Assembly: GCA_963678465.1 (NCBI GenBank)
Contig: OY782858.1
Span: forward strand, 1,426,001-1,490,000
Length of the DNA stretch: 64,000 bases
Source of the DNA: Paludibacter sp963678465
GTDB lineage: Bacteria > Bacteroidota > Bacteroidia > Bacteroidales > Paludibacteraceae
Reading direction: 5' to 3'
In this document: positions 35,248 through 45,024 of the stretch, piece after piece
Layout: every line of letters begins with the position of its first letter
Position numbering within the stretch: position 1 is the first letter of the stretch
Made by a program: the position numbers and the translations under genes
The notes under the pieces: generated by a model
What the model was told of the DNA's origin: nothing
Database searches by the model: none
What the model saw: only the letters and a program-made list of their open reading frames with translations

Positions 35248-36684
35248 TTATATTCCGAAACCAAGTATTGAAATCTGGCTATATATTGTACTTACTAATC
35301 CGACCAACACAATGGCGATAGTACACACAACGAGACTTAATTTCACAGGGAAATCGCTCTTTATTGTTTCAATCGGATTTTCATTTTTATTGATAAACAT
35401 GGCTTTCACTACTATCAGATAATAAAACAATGAAATAACAGTATTGAGGAGCGCTATAAATACCAACACATAGAAACCTTGCTGAACAGCCGCTGAGAAA
35501 ATAAAGAATTTACTGAAGAATCCGGCAAAGGGAGGAATACCAGCCAGCGAAAAGAGCGCCAGCATCATTACCACACTTAATTTGGGATTGGTTTGATACA
35601 GTCCGTTGTAATCTTTTATGTTGATTTTTCCCGAACGGTTTTCGATGACCGAAACCACACCAAAAATAGCCAGGTTGGAGAACATATACACTAAAATATA
35701 ATAAACAAGTGAGCTCATACCTATAGCTGTTCCGCTAATGACGCCCAACAAAATGTAACCTGCCTGCGAAATAGACGAAAAAGCCAGAAAGCGTTTCAGA
35801 TTTTGCTGACGAATGGCAAAAACGTTGGCCAGCGTAATGCTGATGACGATAATACCGTAAAGCATTGCCTGCCATTGATCCACCATATTGCCAAATACTT
35901 TTATAAATATGGTGAACAAAACAAACACAGCCGAACCTTTTGAGATTACCGAAAGATAAGAAGTGATACTTGTGGGAGCTCCTTCGTAAACATCGGGTGT
36001 CCACAGGTGGAAAGGTACAAGCGATATTTTAAAGAACAGTCCCACCGAAAAGAACACCAACGCCATAAGTTGAAGCGGACCGCCGGTAAGCAGCACTGAC
36101 AAATCGTTGAAATATAAAGTTCCGGTAGCGCCATAAATCATCGACATACCAAACAACGATATACCCGAAGCAAAAACGGAACTCAGAATATATTTTGCAC
36201 CTGCTTCGGCCGATTTGTGATTGTATTTATTAAATGCCACCAGGGTAGCCATAGGAATAGCAGCTGTTTCGATACCTATAAAGAACAAAAGAAAATGTCC
36301 GGCCGACATCATCAAATACATTCCGAGCAAAGTAGAAAGTGTAAGGAAATAGAATTCGCCCCTGCGCACAATACTTTCTTCGCCATTGAGCCAGTGATGC
36401 GCCTGCAGAAAAATAATGATTGTTCCTACGTTCAAAATTGTTTTTACATAAGTAAGCATTGGAACATAGTTGTACATTCCTCCTGCTATTTCGAAGGGAT
36501 TACGTGGTACACAGTTGAGTAAGGTATGTACCGAAAACAGAACAATAGCCACAGGCTGAAAATAACGAAGGCTCTTTTCTCCACCAAAAATATCGTAGAT
36601 CAAAAGTATCACTATCACTGCCAGCAGCGAAAGTTCGTCGTGTAATTGTAGAAAACTTATATAGTCCATATTGATAATATTCAA
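35248..36684 (-). CDS. nuoN: NADH-quinone oxidoreductase subunit N
   Basis: A 478-residue membrane protein with about 14 helices, one of the three antiporter-like proton-pumping subunits of complex I. Family motifs: YFLTLSTLLGMYLMMSAGHF, FFIGIETAAIPMATLVAFNK (conserved Glu in helix 5), FFKISLVPFHLWTPDVYEGAP (Lys in helix 7 and the HxWxPDVYEG signature) and LFSLAGIPPFAGFFSKFFIF. It is the last gene of the minus-strand nuo operon, 60 bp after nuoM. The length is normal. Confidence 0.95.
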   Translation of the reverse strand: MNIINMDYISFLQLHDELSLLAVIVILLIYDIFGGEKSLRYFQPVAIVLFSVHTLLNCVPRNPFEIAGGMYNYVPMLTYVKTILNVGTIIIFLQAHHWLNGEESIVRRGEFYFLTLSTLLGMYLMMSAGHFLLFFIGIETAAIPMATLVAFNKYNHKSAEAGAKYILSSVFASGISLFGMSMIYGATGTLYFNDLSVLLTGGPLQLMALVFFSVGLFFKISLVPFHLWTPDVYEGAPTSITSYLSVISKGSAVFVLFTIFIKVFGNMVDQWQAMLYGIIVISITLANVFAIRQQNLKRFLAFSSISQAGYILLGVISGTAIGMSSLVYYILVYMFSNLAIFGVVSVIENRSGKINIKDYNGLYQTNPKLSVVMMLALFSLAGIPPFAGFFSKFFIFSAAVQQGFYVLVFIALLNTVISLFYYLIVVKAMFINKNENPIETIKSDFPVKLSLVVCTIAIVLVGLVSTIYSQISILGFGI

Positions 36685-36744
36685 TTTTATCAGTTACGAT
36701 TTACAATTCAATGTAATTACTTTTTCTAAATGCTAAGCCGGCGC

Positions 36745-38226
36745 TTATCTCAATAAATTATTCACTACCGGCATCAAACTATCGTGTATCATATTCGATA
36801 TCCACAAGGGCAGTGAGCCTAAGGCAACAATAGCAATAATCAGCGTTACCACCGAAATGCGTTCCCACCAGGTGGCGTCGGTAAGTTCTTCGTGATGCGG
36901 ATCCTGAATTTTACCAAACAGAATTTTACCTACTACACGCAGAATATAAACCGCTGTAATTACAATGGATGAAGCAGCAACTATCGTCAGCACGCGATGG
37001 AAAGTATCGGTTTCCTGAAATGAACCAACGAAAATTGTCATTTCGGCCACAAACCCACTTAAACCGGGTAAACCTAAAGAAGCCAAACCGGCAATTACAT
37101 AACTAACACCCAGAAAAGGCAATATTTTCATTAAACCACCCATTTGAGTAATCAAACGCGTATGAGTTCGTCCGTAAATCATACCGATCAGGGCAAAAAA
37201 CAATGCTGTCATTAATCCGTGTGAAAGCATTTGCATAACGGCACCTGTCATGGCAGTTTCGTTCATCATCAATATGGCAAAAAGCACCAATCCACAGTGA
37301 CTTACCGACGAATAAGCATTGATATATTTCAGGTCGGTTTGAACAACAGCCGAGAAAGCGCCGTAAACCACACTGATACCTGTAAGAATTAAGAAAATCC
37401 AGGCCATTTCGTGCGCCGCTTCGGGCATCAGATACATTGCCACGCGGAAAGCACCATATCCACCCAGTTTCATCAACACCCCTGCATGAAGCATCGATAC
37501 AGCAGTTGGCGCCGAAGCATGACCATCGGGCGACCATGTATGGAAAGGAAACAAAGCGCCCAACACACCAAAGCCCATAAAGGTGAGCGGAAATAAATAA
37601 TATTGTGCCGAGAGCGGAATTGTTTTTTGTGCTATATCAAGGATATTCATACTTTCAGCTCCTGAAAAATAATAAATTCCTAAAATACCAACAAGTAACA
37701 ATGCCGAACCTCCCATCAACATCAAAGTTAGTTTCATGGCTGCATATTCCTTTTTGCCTGTTCCCCAAATACCAATGAGCAGGTACATCGGGATCAATGC
37801 AATCTCGTAGAACATAAACATTGTGAACAAGTCGATGGAAATAAAGAAGCCGTACACCCCTATCGAAAGCAGGCAAAACCACAGAAAAAATTCCTTCGGA
37901 AGCGGATCGATGCGCCACGAAGCAAAAACACCGGTAAATACTATGACAGAAGTAAGTATAAGCATAGCCACCGACACCCCATCAACGCCCACCGAATAAT
38001 GGATATTGAAAGCAGCATACCAAACTACATCGGCGCGAAAAAGCATCTCGGCCACATTCCCCGAAGCACGTTCGGCAAGATACATATAGGTTAGTATTGC
38101 CGAAAACGCGAGCAAGATAGTAGCTCCTGTAGCCGCAATGAAATTGATCTGACCACGGTTCTTAGCAAAGAACAACGCTATCATCATCAAAAGAGGAATA
38201 AGTACGAAAATAGATAAGAAATTCAT
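36745..38226 (-). CDS. nuoM: NADH-quinone oxidoreductase subunit M
   Basis: A 493-residue antiporter-like subunit with about 14 helices. Motifs: YSVGVDGVSVAML, MFYEIALIPMYLLIGIWG (key Glu), LFPFHTWSPDGHASAPTAVSM and AYSSVSHCGLVLF, with LASLGLPGLSGFVAEMTIF near the C-terminal part. It forms one of the proton channels in the membrane arm. It lies between nuoL (40 bp) and nuoN (60 bp). No unusual features. Confidence 0.95.
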   Translation of the reverse strand: MNFLSIFVLIPLLMMIALFFAKNRGQINFIAATGATILLAFSAILTYMYLAERASGNVAEMLFRADVVWYAAFNIHYSVGVDGVSVAMLILTSVIVFTGVFASWRIDPLPKEFFLWFCLLSIGVYGFFISIDLFTMFMFYEIALIPMYLLIGIWGTGKKEYAAMKLTLMLMGGSALLLVGILGIYYFSGAESMNILDIAQKTIPLSAQYYLFPLTFMGFGVLGALFPFHTWSPDGHASAPTAVSMLHAGVLMKLGGYGAFRVAMYLMPEAAHEMAWIFLILTGISVVYGAFSAVVQTDLKYINAYSSVSHCGLVLFAILMMNETAMTGAVMQMLSHGLMTALFFALIGMIYGRTHTRLITQMGGLMKILPFLGVSYVIAGLASLGLPGLSGFVAEMTIFVGSFQETDTFHRVLTIVAASSIVITAVYILRVVGKILFGKIQDPHHEELTDATWWERISVVTLIIAIVALGSLPLWISNMIHDSLMPVVNNLLR

Positions 38227-38266
38227 ATCTTGTAAAATTTACGATTCACAATTACATAAACAGCGA

Positions 38267-40171
38267 TTAAACAAATATCACCAACGCGGCTATCATAATA
38301 GCTCCCAGCAAAATAACGAAAGCATATTGCTGCACTTCGCCCGACTGGAACCCTTTAATGCGTCTCGAAGTCCATTGAGTAACATTAGCAAATCCATTCA
38401 TGGTGGCATCAATCACATGACGGTCGAACCAGGCAATGGGGGTTGATATATTATTGAATATAACTTTTTTGGTAATAAACATATACACTTCGTCCACATA
38501 AAAACGGTGACTTGCCGCCTTGTGTAAGCCCGAAAAGGTAGTAGCAAGTTTCGCCGGAGTTTTGCTGTCCTTCATATAGAATACGGTGGCCAAAGCAATC
38601 GACAAGAGCGCAACAACAACGCTTATGGTGGCCGTTGTCATATCCAGTTCGCTATGGAATGCTACCCCATCGCTGCTTACAAAATTGCCAAAAGGAATGG
38701 CCCAGCCGGCAAAAATAGTTACAGTTGCCAAAAATATCAATGGAAAGAGCATTGCAAATGGCGATTCGTGAGGAGTGTGAGCATGTTTGTGTTCTTTTCC
38801 CCAGAAAATATTATAATACAAACGGAACATGTAAAATGCAGTCAGACCAGCTGTAAAAGTCATCAATGCTCCGAAATAAGGATTAAAATTGAAAACAGCA
38901 GTCAGAATTTCGTCTTTACTGAAAAATCCCGAGAACGGAGGAATACCCGCAATGGCCAGGCAAGCAATAAGAAATGTCCAGTGGGTAAACGGCATATATT
39001 TTCGCAGGCCGCCCATTTTGCTCATTTCGTTGCTGTGAACGGCATGAATAATAGAACCGGCTCCCAGGAACAATAAAGCTTTAAACATAGCGTGCGTAAA
39101 GAGGTGGAACATTCCGGCCATATAACCGAGTCCTTCTTCTCCACCCATTTTGGAAACTCCCAAAGCCACCATCATAAATCCGATTTGCGAAATTGTAGAG
39201 AACGCGAGTACACGTTTAATATCGGTTTGTACGCACGCAATTACAGCAGCAAAGAGCGAAGTAAATGCGCCTACATAAGCAATGCCGTGTAAAACATCAG
39301 GAGTATATAACACATATACAGGGAAAAGCCGTGCCACCAGATAAACCCCTGCAACAACCATAGTGGCAGCATGAATCAATGCCGAAACAGGCGTAGGGCC
39401 TTCCATAGCATCGGGCAACCAAATGTGCAAAGGGAACATGGCCGACTTACCGGCGCCACCAATAAAAATAAGCGCCATAGCCCAACTCATCACCGAAATT
39501 CCCATAAACGAAGCGCCTGCTGTGCTTGCAAAAACACTTGCATCGCCCGAAGTCAAAATTCCGAAATCAAATGTTTTTGTATAAAACGAAAGGAACAAAA
39601 TACCGATAAGGAAAAACAAATCGGCAAAACGGGTAACAATAAATGCCTTCTTCGAAGCAGCAACAGCTTCGGGCTTAGTATAATAAAATCCAATCAGCAA
39701 ATACGATGAAACACCCACCAGCTCCCAGAAAATATACATTTGGAAGATATTGGTAGCCAGTACAAGTCCTAACATCGAGAAGGTAAAGAGCGAAAGGAAA
39801 GCATAATAACGTTCGAATCCTTTTTCACCTTTCATGTAACCAAGGCTATAGATGTGCACCATCAACGAAACCGTTGAAATAACCACCAGCATCATTACCG
39901 AAATAGGATCGAGCAAAATGCCCAGATTGATGTGAAGATGTTCGGTGAATCTTAACCACTCCATCTGAAATGGTATTATTTTCTGATAGGTTCCACTTAT
40001 ATCGGCCGAGCTGAAATACATCCACGCCGTGTAATACGAAAGCAAAGTTACGATACCCAGAACAGTAGTTCCGATAGTTCCGGCCACTTTGGGTTTCCAT
40101 TTGGTATCCATCAGTCCCAGCACCACAAAGCTCAACAATGGTAGGATTAGTATTAATAATGTATATTGCAT
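38267..40171 (-). CDS. nuoL: NADH-quinone oxidoreductase subunit L
   Basis: A 634-residue antiporter-like subunit. Motifs: INLGILLDPISVMMLVVIS, YIFWELVGVSSYLLIGFYY (Glu in helix 5), KSAMFPLHIWLPDAMEGPTP, CVQTDIKRVLAFSTISQIGF and IAGIPPFSGFFSKDEIL. The C-terminal region (from about 560) contains the lateral amphipathic helix that clamps the other antiporter subunits, followed by a final membrane helix. It lies between nuoK and nuoM; the gap to nuoK is 49 bp. Confidence 0.95.
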   Translation of the reverse strand: MQYTLLILILPLLSFVVLGLMDTKWKPKVAGTIGTTVLGIVTLLSYYTAWMYFSSADISGTYQKIIPFQMEWLRFTEHLHINLGILLDPISVMMLVVISTVSLMVHIYSLGYMKGEKGFERYYAFLSLFTFSMLGLVLATNIFQMYIFWELVGVSSYLLIGFYYTKPEAVAASKKAFIVTRFADLFFLIGILFLSFYTKTFDFGILTSGDASVFASTAGASFMGISVMSWAMALIFIGGAGKSAMFPLHIWLPDAMEGPTPVSALIHAATMVVAGVYLVARLFPVYVLYTPDVLHGIAYVGAFTSLFAAVIACVQTDIKRVLAFSTISQIGFMMVALGVSKMGGEEGLGYMAGMFHLFTHAMFKALLFLGAGSIIHAVHSNEMSKMGGLRKYMPFTHWTFLIACLAIAGIPPFSGFFSKDEILTAVFNFNPYFGALMTFTAGLTAFYMFRLYYNIFWGKEHKHAHTPHESPFAMLFPLIFLATVTIFAGWAIPFGNFVSSDGVAFHSELDMTTATISVVVALLSIALATVFYMKDSKTPAKLATTFSGLHKAASHRFYVDEVYMFITKKVIFNNISTPIAWFDRHVIDATMNGFANVTQWTSRRIKGFQSGEVQQYAFVILLGAIMIAALVIFV

Positions 40172-40220
40172 CTTTTCTGATTTACAATTTTAAAATTTTC
40201 TTTTGATAGTAATCAACAAC

Positions 40221-40598
40221 TTATTTCGACACCTCTGTATTTTCTGCAACTTCGGCAGGTTCCTGAAGTTCATTCAGACTATCCACTTCCACATGGCCCA
40301 GGTTGCGATAGATATTGATAACAATAGCAATGGCAACAGCAGTTTCGCAAGCCGAAATGGCGATAGTGAAAAGAGCAAAAAAGAATCCTTCCATATTTTC
40401 GGGATAGAGATAACGGTTGAAAACCGCAAAATTTATATCTATCGAATTCAATATTAATTCTATAGAAATCAGAATCATCAAAAGACTTTTACGGGAAAGG
40501 AAACCATAAACCCCCGAAAAGAACATAATCAAACTTACTACCATGTAGGCTTCCAACGGTACGATACCCGAAAAGAAGTTTGTAAAAATGTCACCCAT
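40221..40598 (-). CDS. nuoK: NADH-quinone oxidoreductase subunit K
   Basis: A 125-residue protein with three membrane helices; the family's two buried glutamates are in SIELILNSIDINF and ISACETAVAIAIV. It couples the quinone site to the antiporter subunits. Compared with the usual 100 residues it has an acidic C-terminal tail of about 20 residues (VEVDSLNELQEPAEVAENTE), which is uncommon. Confidence 0.94.
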   Translation of the reverse strand: MGDIFTNFFSGIVPLEAYMVVSLIMFFSGVYGFLSRKSLLMILISIELILNSIDINFAVFNRYLYPENMEGFFFALFTIAISACETAVAIAIVINIYRNLGHVEVDSLNELQEPAEVAENTEVSK

Positions 40599-40635
40599 TT
40601 TAATTTTCTATTTTATTATTTACAAATAAATTATC

Positions 40636-41142
40636 TTACGATCGTTTGCGGGCAATCATAATAGCACCCACAATACAAGCTAAAAGCAGAATACTCACGG
40701 CTTCGAATGCCAGCATGTACTGAAACTTGCCTGTTCCCATCAGCGTCATACCAATGTGTTTTGTATCAATTTCGGTTTGTTCCACCAAAGTGTATACTTT
40801 TTTGATATTGCTGAAGATAATAACACCACAAAACAAAGCCCCGACAATTGACAATACAATGGCTAATGTGCGCTGCTTCAACGATTCGGGCGTGATACGA
40901 TCGCCGGGTTTCTGCGTCAGCAAAATAGCAAAGATAAAAAGCACCATAATACCACCGGCATACACCGCTGTCTGAACAGCAAACAAATAGGTGTAGCCCA
41001 ATAAAAGATACAAACCGGCAGTTGCCAGAAGTACGAATAACAAGTAAGTAGCCGAACGAATCAAACGTCCTGAGGTGACTGCCATCACTGAAAATACAGA
41101 AATAATCAGTGCTAAAATGTAAAATATAATTTGTTGTGCCAT
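40636..41142 (-). CDS. nuoJ: NADH-quinone oxidoreductase subunit J
   Basis: A 168-residue protein with five membrane helices. The family motif around helix 3, YTYLFAVQTAVYAGGIMVLFIFAILL, holds the conserved Tyr/Ala/Gly pattern and pi-bulge region that rotates during turnover. It is 37 bp upstream of nuoK and 84 bp downstream of nuoI; that gap contains repeat words of the GTGCCTATATGC / ATGCCAATTTG kind (41147-41190). Confidence 0.93.
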   Translation of the reverse strand: MAQQIIFYILALIISVFSVMAVTSGRLIRSATYLLFVLLATAGLYLLLGYTYLFAVQTAVYAGGIMVLFIFAILLTQKPGDRITPESLKQRTLAIVLSIVGALFCGVIIFSNIKKVYTLVEQTEIDTKHIGMTLMGTGKFQYMLAFEAVSILLLACIVGAIMIARKRS

Positions 41143-41226
41143 AGAATAATGTGCCTATATGCTAATTTGAAGATATGCCAATTTGAAAATAACTGAGTAT
41201 AATCGTTTTTAAATTAAGAGTTCAAC

Positions 41227-41742
41227 TCAATTAACCTGATTCTCCGGTCCTTTTGGCGAAGCTTGCGGAGCCGCTTTTTTCTCCCTCAACTTCGATCCTT
41301 CGTGATTGAGTTGATGCACCATATTTTTACGTGTAAAAGCTGCATTTTCGAAATGATTTGTGAACACAATAGCATCCGAAGGACAGGTAATTACACATAA
41401 ATTACAGAATGTACACATGCCCAGATCGAAAATATGCTTGTCCAGAATTTTCTTCTTCTTTCCATCTTCGGTTTCAATCATTTTTGAAATCACCTGAATA
41501 GTTCCGTTCGGACAATTCATTTGGCAGATACCACAAGAAGTACAGGCATGTTCGTTGTTTTCGTCGTGCGGCATAATGAGTTCTCCTCTGAAACGCTCCG
41601 AAATAACCAATGTATCCCTATTTTCGGGATATTGCTGCGTTACTTTCTTCGTCCAGAGTTCCTTCCATGTCACCGACAAACCGGTAAGCAATGAATTAAC
41701 CCCTCCGAATAAATCTGATATATATTGTGAAAATGATCTCAT
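41227..41742 (-). CDS. nuoI: NADH-quinone oxidoreductase subunit I (2x[4Fe-4S])
   Basis: A 171-residue ferredoxin-like subunit. It has two full CxxCxxCxxxCP motifs: Cys67, 70, 73, 77 and Cys110, 113, 116, 120, ligating clusters N6a and N6b. An N-terminal amphipathic segment (FSQYISDLFGGVNSLLTGL) anchors it to the membrane arm. The C-terminal tail is charged. It passes electrons to NuoB. In the absence of nuoEFG it is the probable entry point for electrons from a soluble donor. Confidence 0.94.
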   Translation of the reverse strand: MRSFSQYISDLFGGVNSLLTGLSVTWKELWTKKVTQQYPENRDTLVISERFRGELIMPHDENNEHACTSCGICQMNCPNGTIQVISKMIETEDGKKKKILDKHIFDLGMCTFCNLCVITCPSDAIVFTNHFENAAFTRKNMVHQLNHEGSKLREKKAAPQASPKGPENQVN

Positions 41743-41754
41743 TTCTTTTTTGTT

Positions 41755-42206
41755 TTTAATCCTTGTTCTTTTGTCCAGGTTCTAATATCTTTTGCCTTTG
41801 ATCTTTTATCTTTATTCTTTTGTCTTTGTTCTTTTATCTATGTCTGTAGACCGGAGACTGTAGACCTTCGACTTTTGTCTTTGTTCTTTGTTCTTTGTTC
41901 TTTTGTCTAAAGTCTGTAGACCTTCGTCTTGTGTCTTTTGTCTTTGTTCTTTTATCTAAGTCTGTAGACCGGGGACTGTAGACCTTAGTCTTTTGTCTTT
42001 TGTCTTTTGTCTTTGTTCTTTGTTCTTTTGTCTAAAGTCTGTAGACCGTGGACTGTAGACTTTTGACCTTCGTCTTTCGTCTTTTGTCTTTTGTCTTTTG
42101 TCTTTGTTCTTTTATCTAAGTCTGTAGACCGTGGACTGTAGACTTTTGACCTTCTTCTTTTGTCTTTCGTCTTTTGTCTTTCGTCTTTTGTCTTTCGTCT
42201 TTGTTC
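41755..42206. repeat. Heptamer repeat array inside the nuo operon (between nuoI and nuoH)
   Basis: About 450 bp composed almost only of words such as TTTGTCT, TTTGTTC, TCTAAAG, TCTGTAGACC and GACTGTAGACC. A longer segment (TTTATCTAAGTCTGTAGACC, 20 bases) recurs at about 41948, 42113 and, shortened, at 41836. No reading frame is convincing. The array separates genes that are normally close together in nuo operons. Confidence 0.85.
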
Positions 42207-42209
42207 TGT

Positions 42210-43319
42210 TTAAAAAATATCCGTCAACGTCAAACCGGTTAATACTAAAATCACCATTACCAGAATATTTACCAGGTTGATTGGCAAAAGGTATTTCCAT
42301 TCAAGGTTGAGCAACTGGTCGATACGTAAACGCGGGAAAGACCAACGCACCCACAAACTAAGAAAAATCATGACCGACACTTTTCCTAAAAACCACAGAT
42401 ACGAAGGAATATACCACATTAACTGGTTAAATCCATCCCAACCGCTGATTTGCAAAGGTAACCAACCACCCAGAAAAACTGTAGTGGCAATGGAAGCAAT
42501 AATAAACATATTGAGGTATTCGGCCAGGTAAAAGAATCCAAACTGGAGACCTGAATACTCGGTATGATAACCTGCTGTGAGTTCCGATTCTGCTTCGGGT
42601 AAGTCGAATGGGCCACGATTGGTTTCGGCATGACCTGAAATAAGGTAAATAATAAAAGCTACGATTGAAGAAATATGTCCGTTGAAAATATTCCAGCAAT
42701 AAGTCTGACTTTCAATCATTCCACTGAATTGCATAGTTCCCGAAAGCACCACCATAGTCATCAACGCGAAACCGGCCGAAAGCTCATAGCTTACAAACTG
42801 CGCCCCACTTCGCATGGCTCCAATCATGGAATACTTGTTGTTGCTGGACCATCCGGCCAGCAAAACGCCGATAATACCAAGCGAAGAAACGGCAGTAACG
42901 TAAAACACACCGATATTGAAATCGATGGCATGTAAACTTTTTCCAAAAGGAATGGCGCCAAAGGTAAGCATTGAAGCCACAATCATGAAAAACGGAGCAG
43001 CATAAAACAGAAACTTATCCACTTTATTGATATGGATAATTTCCTTTATCAGAATTTTGAGCACATCTGCCACTGTTTGGAAAACACCATACTTCCCTAC
43101 CCTGTTCGGACCGACACGTGCCTGAAAGAATGCCGTAATTTTACGTTCGACATATATTAAAATCATGGCAAAAACAGCATAAGCCGCCAGCAAAGCCACG
43201 CCTACAAGAATCAGTTCAATAAAGATAGCCCAGAACTCAGGTAAGTTTTCTGTCAAAACGGAATTGATCCAGCTTGTCAGATTCGTAAATTCTAAAGGTT
43301 GAGAATAACTTTGAAACAT
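42210..43319 (-). CDS. nuoH: NADH-quinone oxidoreductase subunit H
   Basis: A 369-residue membrane protein with eight or nine helices, forming the quinone chamber with NuoB and NuoD. Motifs: YVERKITAFFQARVGPNRVG, GVLLAGWSSNNKYSMIGAMR, NRGPFDLPEAESELTAGYHT followed by EYSGLQFGFFYLAEY, and RWSFPRLRIDQLL near the C-terminus. It sits 68 bp downstream of nuoCD. Downstream of it comes the long repeat array that precedes nuoI. Confidence 0.95.
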   Translation of the reverse strand: MFQSYSQPLEFTNLTSWINSVLTENLPEFWAIFIELILVGVALLAAYAVFAMILIYVERKITAFFQARVGPNRVGKYGVFQTVADVLKILIKEIIHINKVDKFLFYAAPFFMIVASMLTFGAIPFGKSLHAIDFNIGVFYVTAVSSLGIIGVLLAGWSSNNKYSMIGAMRSGAQFVSYELSAGFALMTMVVLSGTMQFSGMIESQTYCWNIFNGHISSIVAFIIYLISGHAETNRGPFDLPEAESELTAGYHTEYSGLQFGFFYLAEYLNMFIIASIATTVFLGGWLPLQISGWDGFNQLMWYIPSYLWFLGKVSVMIFLSLWVRWSFPRLRIDQLLNLEWKYLLPINLVNILVMVILVLTGLTLTDIF

Positions 43320-43387
43320 ATATTTTTCTCTTCGTACAATTTAAAATTGCAAATAGTAAATAGTAAATATATAAATGCTAAATGGAT

Positions 43388-45016
43388 TTATCTGTCGATA
43401 TCCGGAATTACATAATCCATCGAACCGCCAATACCAATAAAATCTGATATTTTTTCGTTCTTACAGATTAGTGGCATCACCGATACCAATGCCATTGAGG
43501 GCGAACGGAACTTCATACGATAAGGCGTTTTGTCGCCGCGACTTTCGATATACACTCCGAATAAACCCTTACCTGCTTCAACTCCCTGAAAATATTCACC
43601 TTCGGGAAGTTTTATAATGGCTTTGGTTTTAGCACAATGATCACCTTCAGGAATATTGTCGATCAGTTGTTCAATTATTTTGAGCGATTCCTCTATTTCG
43701 TCGAGCCTGTTCATATATCGTGCATATGAATCGCCTTCGTTACGGATAATTTCTTTGAAATCTACTTTATCGTAAAGTGCATAAGGTTGATATTTACGCA
43801 CATCGCATGACCAACTCGAAGCGCGTCCGGCAGGTCCGGTAACGGCATAACTAACAGCATCGGCAGTTTGTAACTTTCCAATACCTACCATACGGCCCAA
43901 CGCAATTACATTGTGCGAGAAGAAACGGTCGTATTCCTTTAATTTTTCTCGCATGTAAGGAATAAATGCCTTTACATCTTTCTGAAAATCATTGTAGATA
44001 TCGAACATTACACCACCAATCACATTCTGATTGATAATCAAACGTCCTCCACATGTTTTATCAAAAATATCGAGGATATGTTCACGTTCGCGCATACCGT
44101 ATATAAAAGCAGTAGTAGCGCCTAAATCGTTGGTTTGAGCCGACCATGCCAGCAGGTGCGAACTGATGCGGTTCAATTCATCCATAATGGTACGAATGTA
44201 CTGAGCACGTTCGGGAACTTCAATTCCTCCGGCTTTCTCCACACACATACAAAGCGCATGACGGTTAATGTTAGCCGACAGATAATCCAATCGGTCCGTG
44301 AAGTGCAGTGTCTGCGGATAGGTCATGCCTTCGCACAGTTTTTCGATGCCACGGTGAATATAACCACTGTGTACATCTATCTTTTTCACAATTTCACCAT
44401 CCAAAGCCGTACGGAAATGCATTACACCGTGGGTGGAAGGATGCTGAGGGCCTATATTTATAATATAATCGTCTTGTTCAAATATATTTACAATTTCTTC
44501 TTTCAGTCCATCAGCTGTTTCCATTATGCGTGCAGCGGTATCAATCATTTCACGACTGATGATGGAAACTGGATTTAACTCAGGATTTGCATCATAATCT
44601 TTGCGCATAGGAAATCCAACCCAATCGTCGTTTAAAAGAAAACGACGCATGTCAGGATTATTGATAAACCTGATGCCGTACATGGCAAACACTTCGCGTT
44701 CGTTGAAATGAGCAGTTTCGTATAAATCGGTAATGGAGTAAAGGAGCGGATTTTCGCGATCGGATGTTCCGGTTTTTACAATAAGTTCCTTCGAAGGATC
44801 TTTGGAAGAGGAAAGTAAATAAATAACGCCGAGTTTTTCGCCCCAGTCCATTCCTATCAGGTAAACAAGATAATCAAATGGCAGTTCCTTGTTGTCATGG
44901 AGCGTTTTTAATAAGGGATGGAGGTCTTTAGGCTCAACCGATATCGTGAGTTTTTCCTTAACGTCGAATACAGCTTCTTTAATTGTATCCTTTATGATCT
45001 GTTTTATTTTTTCCAT
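43388..45016 (-). CDS. nuoCD: NADH-quinone oxidoreductase subunits C and D, fused
   Basis: A 542-residue fusion. The NuoC domain is residues about 1-155 (DYLVYLIGMDWGEKLGVIYLL, ETAHFNEREVFAMYGIRF, DWVGFPMRKDY). The NuoD domain runs from about 170 (INIGPQHPSTHGVMHFRTAL) to the end (VEAGKGLFGVYIESRG, DFIGIGGSMDYVIPDIDR), with the quinone-site His and Tyr-containing region. Such C-D fusions are known in several lineages. It lies 8 bp downstream of nuoB. The domain is catalytically ordinary. Confidence 0.95.
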   Translation of the reverse strand: MEKIKQIIKDTIKEAVFDVKEKLTISVEPKDLHPLLKTLHDNKELPFDYLVYLIGMDWGEKLGVIYLLSSSKDPSKELIVKTGTSDRENPLLYSITDLYETAHFNEREVFAMYGIRFINNPDMRRFLLNDDWVGFPMRKDYDANPELNPVSIISREMIDTAARIMETADGLKEEIVNIFEQDDYIINIGPQHPSTHGVMHFRTALDGEIVKKIDVHSGYIHRGIEKLCEGMTYPQTLHFTDRLDYLSANINRHALCMCVEKAGGIEVPERAQYIRTIMDELNRISSHLLAWSAQTNDLGATTAFIYGMREREHILDIFDKTCGGRLIINQNVIGGVMFDIYNDFQKDVKAFIPYMREKLKEYDRFFSHNVIALGRMVGIGKLQTADAVSYAVTGPAGRASSWSCDVRKYQPYALYDKVDFKEIIRNEGDSYARYMNRLDEIEESLKIIEQLIDNIPEGDHCAKTKAIIKLPEGEYFQGVEAGKGLFGVYIESRGDKTPYRMKFRSPSMALVSVMPLICKNEKISDFIGIGGSMDYVIPDIDR

Positions 45017-45024
45017 TTGAATTT

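Noticed and set aside
35057..35422. Reading frame of 121 residues on the plus strand
   Set aside because: It runs through octamer repeats and then antisense to the end of nuoN; no ribosome binding site or family.
38654..39709. Plus-strand reading frames within nuoL
   Set aside because: They are antisense to nuoL, which is fully conserved in the minus frame.
41755..42206. Diversity-generating retroelement or variable repeat
   Set aside because: No reverse transcriptase gene or template/variable repeat pair is present in the window.
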